A DNA stretch of 64,000 bases from Acidobacteriota bacterium (GTDB lineage: Bacteria > Acidobacteriota > Blastocatellia > Pyrinomonadales > Pyrinomonadaceae), in contig JAIVJV010000009.1 in the NCBI GenBank assembly GCA_020199835.1, positions 558,001-622,000 of the forward strand, read 5' to 3'. Shown in pieces: positions 8,661 through 17,678 of this stretch (its first letter is position 1; each line of letters begins with the position of its first letter). The position numbers were made by a program, and so were the translations under genes. The notes under the pieces were generated by a model. The model did not search any database, had not been told where the DNA came from, and saw nothing but the letters and a program-made list of their open reading frames with translations.

Positions 8661-10046
8661 ATGAGCACTCAAGCACAACCAAAAGGTACGGTGCTCGTCG
8701 TTGACGACGACGAGGCGGTACGCAGTGGTTTGTACTGGGCGTTGACTTCCGATTATCACGTGTTGCAGGCGTCATCGCGGGAAGAGGCGTGCGCGCTGAT
8801 CAACGATAAGGAAGTTGAAGTCGTAGTCAGCGATCTGCATCTGCCGCCAAACGTTGACGACATCGCTGAAGGGCTCGCGTTGATTGACGTAGCTCGCGCG
8901 CAGGATCCGCCGTTGCAAGTGGTAGTGATCACGGGCAGCGACTCGAAACGCGCGGCGCTCGAAGCGGTAAAGCATGGCGCGTATGGGTTCTTTGAAAAAC
9001 CGCTCGACTCCGCGGAGTTGTTGCACATCGTCAATCAAGCTTCGCGGCTGCGGCAGTTGGAGATCGAGAACCGCCGTTTGCGTGATGAACTCGCGCGGCC
9101 GCCGGGATTCTCGCCATTGTTGGGATCGAGTCATGCGCTGGAGCGCGTGTTGAAACAGGCGCGCTCGGTCGCGCAGACGAGTGCGACTGTGCTGTTGACG
9201 GGCGAAAACGGCACGGGCAAGGAGATGCTGGCGCGCGCGATTCACCAGGAGAGTCCGCGAGCGAGTGGTCCATTCGTCGCGGTGAGTTGCGCGGCGTTGC
9301 CCGAGACGCTGATCGAGTCGGAGCTGTTCGGACACGAACGCGGCGCATTCACGTCGGCGCTGCAATCGCGCAAAGGTCGCTTCGAACTGGCGAATGGCGG
9401 CACGTTGTTTCTCGATGAGATTGGCGAGCTGAGTCCGGCGGTGCAGGTGAAACTGTTGCGCGTGTTGCAGGAGCGCGAGTTTGAACGCGTCGGTGGGACG
9501 CGAACGTTGAACGTTGACATTCGCTTGATTGCCGCGAGCAATCGGGATCTTGAAAAGGAAGTTAAAGAAGGCCGTTTTCGACAGGATCTGTTCTTCCGTT
9601 TGAACGTGGTGCCGCTCGCCCTTCCGCCTTTGCGCGAACGGCCGGAAGACATTCCGTTGCTGGCAGCGTTTTTCGCGGCGAAGTCGGCCGAGAAACACGG
9701 ACAATCGACACCGGAACTCGCGCCGGAGTTGATCGAAGTGTTGCAGGAGTACGAATGGCCCGGAAACGTCCGCGAACTGGAGAACCTGATCGAGCGCCTC
9801 GTCGTGTTGAGCAACGGTCCGACGCTGGGCATTGAGTTTGTGCCGGAGAAGATGTTGCGCGCGCTTCCGGGAACGAGTGTCTCGGATGAATCGACGCTGG
9901 AAGGCGCGGTGGCGACGTTGAAGCGAAAGATGATCGTCAATGCGTTGCACAGCGAGGGAAACAAGGTCGCCGCGGCGAAGAAGTTGGGTATCAGTCGCTC
10001 CTACCTGCACCGCCTCATCAACGAATTTGAGATCAAGTCTGTATAA
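8661..10046 (+). CDS. sigma-54-dependent response regulator, PrsR-like, with altered GAFTGA loop
   Basis: A 461-residue NtrC-type regulator. The receiver domain (about 10-130) has VVDDDE and phosphoacceptor Asp58 in VVSDLHLPP; the insert LHLPPNVDDIAEGL is the signature form of PEP-CTERM-type PrsR regulators. The AAA+ domain (about 150-385) has Walker A GENGTGKE (181-188), Walker B GTLFLDEIGEL and arginine-finger region FRQDLFFRLNV. A Fis-type helix-turn-helix ends the protein (KVAAAKKLGISRSYLHRLI). The sigma-54-contacting loop reads GAFTSA (228-233) instead of GAFTGA, so its ability to open sigma-54 promoters needs testing. I found no PEP-CTERM or exosortase gene in the window; its targets are elsewhere. 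Partner: the kinase at 6816. Confidence 0.9.
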   Translation: MSTQAQPKGTVLVVDDDEAVRSGLYWALTSDYHVLQASSREEACALINDKEVEVVVSDLHLPPNVDDIAEGLALIDVARAQDPPLQVVVITGSDSKRAALEAVKHGAYGFFEKPLDSAELLHIVNQASRLRQLEIENRRLRDELARPPGFSPLLGSSHALERVLKQARSVAQTSATVLLTGENGTGKEMLARAIHQESPRASGPFVAVSCAALPETLIESELFGHERGAFTSALQSRKGRFELANGGTLFLDEIGELSPAVQVKLLRVLQEREFERVGGTRTLNVDIRLIAASNRDLEKEVKEGRFRQDLFFRLNVVPLALPPLRERPEDIPLLAAFFAAKSAEKHGQSTPELAPELIEVLQEYEWPGNVRELENLIERLVVLSNGPTLGIEFVPEKMLRALPGTSVSDESTLEGAVATLKRKMIVNALHSEGNKVAAAKKLGISRSYLHRLINEFEIKSV

Positions 10047-10055
10047 TCATGCGCA

Positions 10056-10931
10056 ATGGCCAGTCTGCAACAACGCTTACCGGAGAACGTGCCGGGGGAT
10101 TTTTTCGTCGATTCAACCTGCATCGACTGCGATACGTGTAGCCAACTCGCGCCCGCGATCTTTCGCGATCACGGCGACCAGTGCAGCGTCTATCACCAAC
10201 CGCAAAATGAAGCTGAGACAAAGCGCGCGATGATGGCGCTGGTCGCGTGTCCGACCGGATCGATCGGTTCCGTCCAGCGGCACGATGCGCATCTCGGCAT
10301 CGACGCGTTTCCGTTGTTGCTGGATGAGAACGTCTACTTCTGTGGTTTTACGGCAGAGTCGAGTTTTGGCGCGTGGAGTTACTTGATTACTCGACCCGCG
10401 GAACACGGCGGCAACATTCTCATCGACTCGCCGCGATACGCAACACAACTGCTGAAACGCATCGAAGCACTCGGCGGTGTGAAGACGATGCTGCTGACTC
10501 ACAAAGACGACGTCGCCGATCACAAACTGTTTCGCGAACGATTAAACTGCGAACGCGTGATGCACGTCGACGACGGCGCAGAGCGTCTCGGCGTCGAACA
10601 AACAATCCGTGGTTATGAACCGTTTCAACTGGATCGTGACTTATTGATCATCCCCACGCCTGGCCACACGCGCGGACACGTGGTTTTTCTTTATCGCAAC
10701 AAATTTCTGTTTACGGGCGATCACCTTGCCTGGTCACCAAACCGGCAAACGTTAACGGCGTTTCGCAGTGTGGCGTGGTATTCATGGCCCGAGCAGATCC
10801 GCTCGATGGAGAAGCTTTTGGATTACGAGTTTGAGTGGGTGCTGCCGGGGCATGGAGACATGCATCAGGCCGACGCCGCCGCCATGCACAATGAGCTACA
10901 ACGCTGTGTGGCGTGGATGAAGACTAAATAA
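10056..10931 (+). CDS. ferredoxin-domain / MBL-fold metallohydrolase fusion
   Basis: A 291-residue two-domain protein. Residues 15-75 form a single-cluster ferredoxin domain with Cys22, Cys25, Cys28 and Cys65 (CIDCDTC, then CPTGSI). Residues about 85-290 form a metallo-beta-lactamase fold. The first metal motif is THKDDVADH, which departs from the usual HxHxDH at its second His; the later motifs PTPGHTRGH, FTGDHLAW and LPGHGDMH are intact. Single-domain relatives include glyoxalase II and persulfide dioxygenases; the fused cluster suggests electron transfer or sensing at the hydrolase, which is inference. ATG 10056 is ten bases after the regulator stop, so it may be cotranscribed with the two-component pair. 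Confidence 0.85.
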   Translation: MASLQQRLPENVPGDFFVDSTCIDCDTCSQLAPAIFRDHGDQCSVYHQPQNEAETKRAMMALVACPTGSIGSVQRHDAHLGIDAFPLLLDENVYFCGFTAESSFGAWSYLITRPAEHGGNILIDSPRYATQLLKRIEALGGVKTMLLTHKDDVADHKLFRERLNCERVMHVDDGAERLGVEQTIRGYEPFQLDRDLLIIPTPGHTRGHVVFLYRNKFLFTGDHLAWSPNRQTLTAFRSVAWYSWPEQIRSMEKLLDYEFEWVLPGHGDMHQADAAAMHNELQRCVAWMKTK

Positions 10932-10948
10932 ACGAGGCAAAGAGACAG

Positions 10949-11464
10949 ATGACTCGAAACCAGAAAATCGCCCTGGGTTGTGGTGGTGCGGGATGTTTGG
11001 GATTGATCGTGGTCACGATCGCCGGCGGTTTGATCTATTTCTTTGCTATTCGTCCGGCCGCGCATCGCGCCAGCCGCGACTACAATTTCAACCGCAACTA
11101 CAACAGCAACTTTAATCTCAACTCAAACACCAACTCAGACGAGAACACCAACTCAGACGAGAACGCCAACTCAAACTCTAACTTTAACTCAAACGCAAAC
11201 TCCGACTCTTCCACTTCCGCGTCATCCTTGTCTGACGACGACAAGCACAAGCTGTTTCACGCCGCGACCATGACGGGTGAAACCGAGACCATCACGCGCG
11301 TCAACGTCAAACTCGGACTCTGGAAAGATGACCACACTCCGGGAGATAACTACCAGCAGTTTGCCACCGAGCATGCCATCTGGGTGTTTCAAAACATGGA
11401 TTGGGTCCGCACAATAAACTCGACTGAAAAGGCGAAAGCCTACGTCGAAGAACATTTACCTTAA
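10949..11464 (+). CDS. anchored membrane protein with Asn/Ser-rich linker
   Basis: This 171-residue protein has an N-terminal membrane segment (about residues 8-33, rich in Gly, Cys, Leu and Ile), then a linker of about 50 residues built of repeating Asn-Ser, Asn-Thr and Asp-Glu-Asn units (about 44-92), then a C-terminal domain of about 75 residues (SDDDKHKLFHAATMTGE to YVEEHLP). The linker would be flexible and lies outside the membrane if the N-terminus is in. The underlying DNA is a degenerate AACTCAAAC/AACTCAGAC repeat. The C-terminal domain is not recognised. Linkers of this composition are frequent in Blastocatellia. RBS-like AGACAG precedes ATG 10949. Confidence 0.75.
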   Translation: MTRNQKIALGCGGAGCLGLIVVTIAGGLIYFFAIRPAAHRASRDYNFNRNYNSNFNLNSNTNSDENTNSDENANSNSNFNSNANSDSSTSASSLSDDDKHKLFHAATMTGETETITRVNVKLGLWKDDHTPGDNYQQFATEHAIWVFQNMDWVRTINSTEKAKAYVEEHLP

Positions 11465-11479
11465 AAACTTAGAGACAAG

Positions 11480-13279
<1,800 letters not shown>

Positions 13280-13312
13280 GACTGGGGCCACGAATACACA
13301 CGAAAACTGACG

Positions 13313-14467
13313 ATGACTGGGTATCAGCGTGAAGACGAGTTGTTGCTGTGTTGTGCGCGCACGGAAGCGTCGCCGGAGCTTGCTGCAAGAATACGTGCAC
13401 TCGCAGCCGCGGACGTCGATTGGAATTATTTAGCGCTTCTCGCGCGGCGACACTCAATCACCCCCCTTCTTTACCGTCAACTTCAGCGCCACGCATCAGA
13501 GTTAGTTCCCTCGGCCTACCTCGCAAAACTAAAACTTCATTACCAGGAGAACTCCGCTCGCAACACGATTCTCACCGCGGAATTACGCAAACTGATCGAA
13601 ATCTTCCGCGCAGCAGGGATCGAGGCGATCCCGTACAAAGGCCCGGCACTGGCGCTGTTCGCTTACGACAACCTCGCCCTGCGCCGCTTCGTCGATCTCG
13701 ACATAATCGTCAAAAAGTCAGACGTCCCACGTGCACGGGATCTTCTCCTCGCCGAAGATTACGAACCAACAAAATCTCTCACCGCCGCGCAACAGGATCT
13801 GCTCCTGCGCACGCAACACAACCTCCAGTTCGCACTCGACGATCGACGCCTGCTCCTTGAACTCCATTGGGAAGTCGCGCCGCACTTATTCGCCTCGTCA
13901 GTGCAGGAAAACGAGCTTTGGAAAAACCTCATAACCATCGACGTCAACGGCACGCTGATGAAAACTCTTTCCGCCGATGACTTGCTGTTCTCGCTCTGCG
14001 TGCACGGCTCGCGTCATTTGTGGGAACGACTCGGGTGGATCTGCGACGTCGCCGAACTGATTCGGCGTCACGAATTAAACTGGCCCGCATTACTGCGAAG
14101 AGCGTTGGAAACCGATAGCGAGCGAATGTTCTTACTCGGTCTGCATCTTGCGCAAAAACTGTTGCACGCCGAGTTGCCCGCGGAAGTGAAACAGCGCTGT
14201 GCCGCCGACGCACGTCTCCAATCACTCGCCGCCAACGTCGTCGAACATCTCTTCAATGGTCCGACACACGTCCCGGCAACCTCGACCGAGATCTTCAAGT
14301 ACAACATCGGCGTGCGAAAGAGCCTCGCAGCCCGGGCGCGTTATTTCGTGCACATGCTTCGCCCGACCGATGGCGATTTCGGCGCTCATTCCCTGCCCGC
14401 GCGATTGAGTTTTGCCTACTACCTTGTGCGCCCGTTCCGTCTGCTCTTCAAAACCAAAACCACCTGA
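13313..14467 (+). CDS. nucleotidyltransferase family protein (PF14907 type), lasso-cluster N homologue
   Basis: A 384-residue protein with the hallmarks of the uncharacterised nucleotidyltransferase family PF14907: YKGPALALF (108-116), RRFVDLDIIVKKSDV (Asp128, Asp130 as likely metal ligands), a charged RTQHNLQFAL segment and LELHWEVAPHLF. In several characterised lasso peptide clusters a protein of this family stands beside an HPr-kinase-like kinase and tailors the peptide's phosphorylated tail. Here the HPr-kinase-like gene lies 1.2 kb downstream with PqqD and B2 genes, so a role in the same peptide pathway is plausible. It is separated from the main operon by one gene and an internal promoter, so membership is inferred. 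Confidence 0.82.
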   Translation: MTGYQREDELLLCCARTEASPELAARIRALAAADVDWNYLALLARRHSITPLLYRQLQRHASELVPSAYLAKLKLHYQENSARNTILTAELRKLIEIFRAAGIEAIPYKGPALALFAYDNLALRRFVDLDIIVKKSDVPRARDLLLAEDYEPTKSLTAAQQDLLLRTQHNLQFALDDRRLLLELHWEVAPHLFASSVQENELWKNLITIDVNGTLMKTLSADDLLFSLCVHGSRHLWERLGWICDVAELIRRHELNWPALLRRALETDSERMFLLGLHLAQKLLHAELPAEVKQRCAADARLQSLAANVVEHLFNGPTHVPATSTEIFKYNIGVRKSLAARARYFVHMLRPTDGDFGAHSLPARLSFAYYLVRPFRLLFKTKTT

Positions 14468-14538
14468 AATTTGACGGCTTTTGATCTTCCGTGCTAGGTT
14501 TTGCCGATGTTTGCCGTTCCCGCGGCAAGGTACAAACT

Positions 14539-15375
14539 GTGAACCTTTCAAATTTCCGTACTCATTCGAGAACTGCTGCGTGCCTGCTTTTGGCGGTGTT
14601 GGTGTGTTGCGCGACTGCGCGATCGCAAGAGCCCGCGGCGCCGAAACAGCCAGTGAAAGAGAAGCCCGCGGCGAAACCGAGGTTCACGTTGGCGGTGAAG
14701 ACCAAGCCGATTCTCAACCTCTCGCTGAAAGCCGAAAAGGCAAAAATGTCAGAGGTGGCGCATGAACTTTCGCAGCGTTTGAAGATCCCCGTCTTTCTTG
14801 GTCCAGAACGGCAGAAGGAATCGATCTCGATCGAGTTCAGCGAGTTGACGCTCGAACCCGCGCTGCAACTGATGTCGCCAACAGTGTACGTTGATTACGA
14901 GCTCGACACGGGCTCGGGTAATCCACCGAAAGCGCTCGGCATTTATTTTTACGATCTGAACCAGGGCGAACCGCCCACGACGGCGGTGGTTGCCGGTACG
15001 AATCAGGCAATGCTGGTCGAAGGCCACACCGAGGACGGTGTCGAACCCGCGACGGACGAAGAAAAGAAGAAGCAGGAAGAAGAGCCGCTGCGCGTTCGTT
15101 ATGAAAACGGCGTCTTGACTGTCAAGGCTAAGAAACAACCGTTGCCGCTCGTGATGCTGAAGATCGGCGAAGAGCTCGGCGTTCCGATCGATATTCAACA
15201 CGAACGAATGGATCCCGTCGACGTCAACATCTCAAAACTCCCAATTGAGGATGTCGTGCGTCAGCTTTCTCCGAACATCAAGCTCTTCTACAGAGCCGAC
15301 CTCACGCGAGCTGAAAAACGCGCTCTGCGCATCATCCTTGCCGAACCGGCAAAGGCGGCGCAGCCAGGGCCTTAA
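14539..15375 (+). CDS. secreted protein with secretin/TonB short N-terminal (STN)-like domains
   Basis: The frame opens at a GTG at 14491, but GTG 14539 is preferred: it follows AAGG with suitable spacing and places a clean signal peptide at the N-terminus (TAACLLLAVLVCCATARSQE). The mature protein (about 250 residues) has a Pro/Lys-rich spacer, then two similar modules: residues about 60-130 (VAHELSQRLKIPVFLG, then LTLEPALQLMSP) and a C-terminal module (MLKIGEELGVPIDI, then KLPIEDVVRQLSP). This resembles STN domains of secretins and TonB receptors, which bind in the periplasm. No membrane barrel follows. Function unknown; position between the nucleotidyltransferase and the precursor gene hints at a periplasmic accessory. 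Confidence 0.65.
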   Translation: MNLSNFRTHSRTAACLLLAVLVCCATARSQEPAAPKQPVKEKPAAKPRFTLAVKTKPILNLSLKAEKAKMSEVAHELSQRLKIPVFLGPERQKESISIEFSELTLEPALQLMSPTVYVDYELDTGSGNPPKALGIYFYDLNQGEPPTTAVVAGTNQAMLVEGHTEDGVEPATDEEKKKQEEEPLRVRYENGVLTVKAKKQPLPLVMLKIGEELGVPIDIQHERMDPVDVNISKLPIEDVVRQLSPNIKLFYRADLTRAEKRALRIILAEPAKAAQPGP

Positions 15376-15421
15376 CTCGGTCTTGTTGTCCGCTCGTAGC
15401 AGATCTCGTCCGAAATTTTCG

Positions 15422-15451
15422 TTGCAAGGAAGTCGATCAAGAGCATATATT
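15422..15451 (+). promoter_or_regulatory. candidate sigma-70 promoter of the peptide-modification operon
   Basis: TTGCAA (15422-15427) and TATATT (15446-15451) are separated by 18 bases, four and five matches to the -35 and -10 consensus. The precursor gene starts about 30 bases downstream with its own strong Shine-Dalgarno, so this is a sensible start for the operon running to 20316. Confidence 0.55.
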
Positions 15452-15481
15452 GACCACCATTGACCCCAGGAGGCAGCTAAT

Positions 15482-15655
15482 TTGGCAAAGCAAAACGATA
15501 TGATCAACGAAGAAAACGCTCTGTTGCAGAACGCGAATGCTGGTGAACTCAGCGAACTCAAGAAGCCTTTCGTTGAACCGGCAATCTCAGTGCCCGTCGA
15601 TGTTCTTGAAGCAACAACGTTCTTTCAGGCAGTAACCAGCGGCGCGACCAATTAA
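15482..15655 (+). CDS. RiPP precursor peptide with lasso-type leader motif
   Basis: A 57-codon gene starting at TTG 15482, with a perfect AGGAGG (15468-15473) eight bases upstream. Residues 1-25 are Asn/Glu-rich and hydrophilic. From Lys27-Lys28 the sequence follows the lasso leader recognition pattern YxxPxLxxxGxxxxxT: Phe30, Pro33 (+3), Ile35 (+5), Val39 (+9, normally Gly) and Thr45 (+15). If Thr45 is the -2 threonine, B2-type cleavage would free an 11-residue core, FFQAVTSGATN. That core has Thr52, Ser53 and Thr56 for phosphate or sulfate but no Asp/Glu, so it cannot form the lasso macrolactam. It stands 17 bases ahead of the HPr-kinase-like gene. Recognition rests on motif spacing and context. 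Confidence 0.75.
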   Translation: MAKQNDMINEENALLQNANAGELSELKKPFVEPAISVPVDVLEATTFFQAVTSGATN

Positions 15656-15672
15656 TTAGAAATACCGGTTGC

Positions 15673-16623
15673 ATGAAGGTTATACAGGTCCTTGACCGAC
15701 CGGCCTCGCAAAGTTTTTATGCGGTCGCCGGTCGGTTGTTATTTATTCAGAGTTCAGATCTCGAACTGGCAACGCGGATCGAACGACTCTTCGCCGGTTG
15801 GCAACTTACACCGCTCTCTTCTCTCGAACGCAGCCCCGACATAAAGATCAGTTTCGTGTGTGGTGACTTGCCACATGTGCCCTCCGGTTTGAGCGAGTTT
15901 GAAGTCGCTGAAGGCGGGCGTTGTTATATGTCCGGTGACGAGTACTACTTGCAGTTTGAAGGGACCTTACTCAAGCTGCAAGACAAAAATCCGGTCTCGG
16001 TATCCGTGTTCATCTGTGACCCAACAGACGCTGAACTCGCGCGCGTCACGTCTTTTGCGGTCTGCGCCGCATTGCGCCGCTTTGGTTTGTTCGAGCTTCA
16101 CGCCGGGGGCGTCGTCGAACCGAACTCTCAGGCGGGAGCGCTGATCATTGGACCATCCGGCAGCGGTAAGTCAACGTTAACGACACATCTGGCGCGTGCC
16201 GGTTGGGGATATCTTTCCGACGACGAACTGTTGCTGAGTTTGAATGACAACGAGGTCGAAGCCCGTGGTTTCCGCAGTTTCTTCGCGCTCGTCGATTCTA
16301 CAAGCACTTTGAAGAACTGCTTTGAACCCGCCGGCATGTTCACGTCGCCCCGGGTCGATAACATCGCTCCGCGCTTCGTGTTCCTTACGAAGGTCAGCGG
16401 CGAAAAGGAAACTCAGTTGCACGAGTTGCGGCAGGCCGAAACAATGACGCGACTGATCCGCGCGTGTCCGTGGGCCAGTTACGACACCGCGATAGCCGCC
16501 GCGAACCTCGAGCTGCTTTCACGGCTGGCGCGCCAAACCAAAGGCTTCGATCTCGCGGCCGGCAAGGATCTGCTCGAACCTGAAACCGCGTCACGCATCA
16601 TCAGCTACGCGTGCCATCAATAG
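15673..16623 (+). CDS. HPr kinase-like peptide kinase
   Basis: A 316-residue protein whose second half is an HprK-type P-loop kinase: LHAGGVV, then Walker A GPSGSGKST (160-168), GYLSDDELLL, and a Gly/Phe-rich GFRSFFALVDST. The first half (about 1-140) is a beta-rich unassigned region. HprK homologues in lasso clusters phosphorylate a Ser or Thr at the precursor C-terminus; here the peptide offers Thr52, Ser53 and Thr56. It directly follows the precursor gene and is followed by the radical SAM gene, whose GTG/ATG starts overlap or abut its TAG. It is not a bona fide HPr kinase: no PTS gene is nearby. Confidence 0.82.
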   Translation: MKVIQVLDRPASQSFYAVAGRLLFIQSSDLELATRIERLFAGWQLTPLSSLERSPDIKISFVCGDLPHVPSGLSEFEVAEGGRCYMSGDEYYLQFEGTLLKLQDKNPVSVSVFICDPTDAELARVTSFAVCAALRRFGLFELHAGGVVEPNSQAGALIIGPSGSGKSTLTTHLARAGWGYLSDDELLLSLNDNEVEARGFRSFFALVDSTSTLKNCFEPAGMFTSPRVDNIAPRFVFLTKVSGEKETQLHELRQAETMTRLIRACPWASYDTAIAAANLELLSRLARQTKGFDLAAGKDLLEPETASRIISYACHQ

Positions 16624-16640
16624 GAGCAGACGATAGAGCA

Positions 16641-17678
16641 ATGCAAACCGGCGGCGGCCACTTCAGTGACGACTATGGTCCACATCGTCTGAGTGTGGAA
16701 CTCGCCAACATCTGCAATCTTCATTGCAGCTACTGCTTGCGTTCCGAAGACAATCTCTACAGCCGTCACGCCGAGTTCTTTCCGCTCGATCTTCTGCGCC
16801 GGATTGTCGGCGAAGCTCGCGAAGCCGCACACATCACCCGTGTCAGTTTCACTGGCGGCGAGCCGACTCTTCATCCGCAGTTTGCGGAAATCCTCGAAAC
16901 GATCGCCGCCGCAGATCTTGTCGCCAGCTTCGTTACGAACGGCTGGCATTTCGAACGCGTCTGGCCGGCGCTTTCCAACAATCGTCAAGCGATTTCACAC
17001 GTTGCGTTCAGCGTTGATGGCATTGATCGCGAGACGCATGACCGCTGGCGTGGCAACGGCTCGTTCGATCGTGTGATTCGCGCGTTTTCTCGTTGTTACA
17101 TGTCGCAACTGCCGTTCGCGATCAAGATCGTCGTTCGGCGCGACCTCGTGGACCAACTCGAACAGCTCGCGGTCTTCGCCGCACGTATGGGCGCGGCGGC
17201 GTTGAACTTCGTGCACGTGATGCCGACATCGAGCGGTTTCGAAAACGAGTTCGCACTTACTCGCGACGAGCAGCGCGCGGCCGAAGAGGAGATCGCGATA
17301 CTTGCGCGTATCTTCAAGATGAATATCGGCATCGACGTTGGTTACTACAACGTGGACGAGCAGCGTGCTCCGTGTTCGCCGCTCGCAGGCAAGAGCATGA
17401 ACGTCGATTACCGCGGCCGTCTTTCGCTGTGCTGCAATCTGTCGGGTTTCCGTGGCGCCGCCGCTGAACCGGACGTGGTCGCGGATCTGAACACTGAGTC
17501 GTTTGCGTCAGCGCTCGTGAAGCTGCGCGAGATCGCTTCCACTCAGTTGCAGAAGCGCAAAGACGCGCTCGCGACGCTGCGTGCAAACGGAACTACGCCG
17601 GATCTCTACGTCGGTTCGCCGTGCCTGTTTTGTCTGCAAAGCTATGGCAAGATCCCCTGGCACAATGGCGCTCACTGA
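16641..17678 (+). CDS. radical SAM protein with C-terminal SPASM-like cysteines
   Basis: A radical SAM enzyme of 345 residues from ATG 16641 (a GTG at 16611 in the same frame overlaps the kinase gene). The 4Fe-4S cluster motif is CNLHCSYC (Cys25, Cys29, Cys32), followed by SFTGGEPTLHP (SAM binding) and FVTNGW. After the partial TIM barrel there are extra cysteines Cys245, Cys264, Cys265, Cys328 and Cys331, suggesting an auxiliary SPASM/Twitch-like cluster as in enzymes that modify peptides. Within this operon it takes the place of the lasso cyclase, and the precursor is the obvious candidate substrate; the reaction (crosslink, epimerisation or other) cannot be read from sequence. It overlaps the sulfotransferase gene by 14 bases. 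Confidence 0.88.
   Translation: MQTGGGHFSDDYGPHRLSVELANICNLHCSYCLRSEDNLYSRHAEFFPLDLLRRIVGEAREAAHITRVSFTGGEPTLHPQFAEILETIAAADLVASFVTNGWHFERVWPALSNNRQAISHVAFSVDGIDRETHDRWRGNGSFDRVIRAFSRCYMSQLPFAIKIVVRRDLVDQLEQLAVFAARMGAAALNFVHVMPTSSGFENEFALTRDEQRAAEEEIAILARIFKMNIGIDVGYYNVDEQRAPCSPLAGKSMNVDYRGRLSLCCNLSGFRGAAAEPDVVADLNTESFASALVKLREIASTQLQKRKDALATLRANGTTPDLYVGSPCLFCLQSYGKIPWHNGAH

Noticed and set aside
8772..10010. 412-codon minus-strand frame
   Set aside because: Shadow of the sigma-54 regulator gene; Arg/Gln/His-rich with no domain.
15482..15655. A true lasso peptide with macrolactam ring
   Set aside because: The leader spacing fits, but the predicted core has no Asp/Glu at ring positions 7-9 and no cyclase gene is present.
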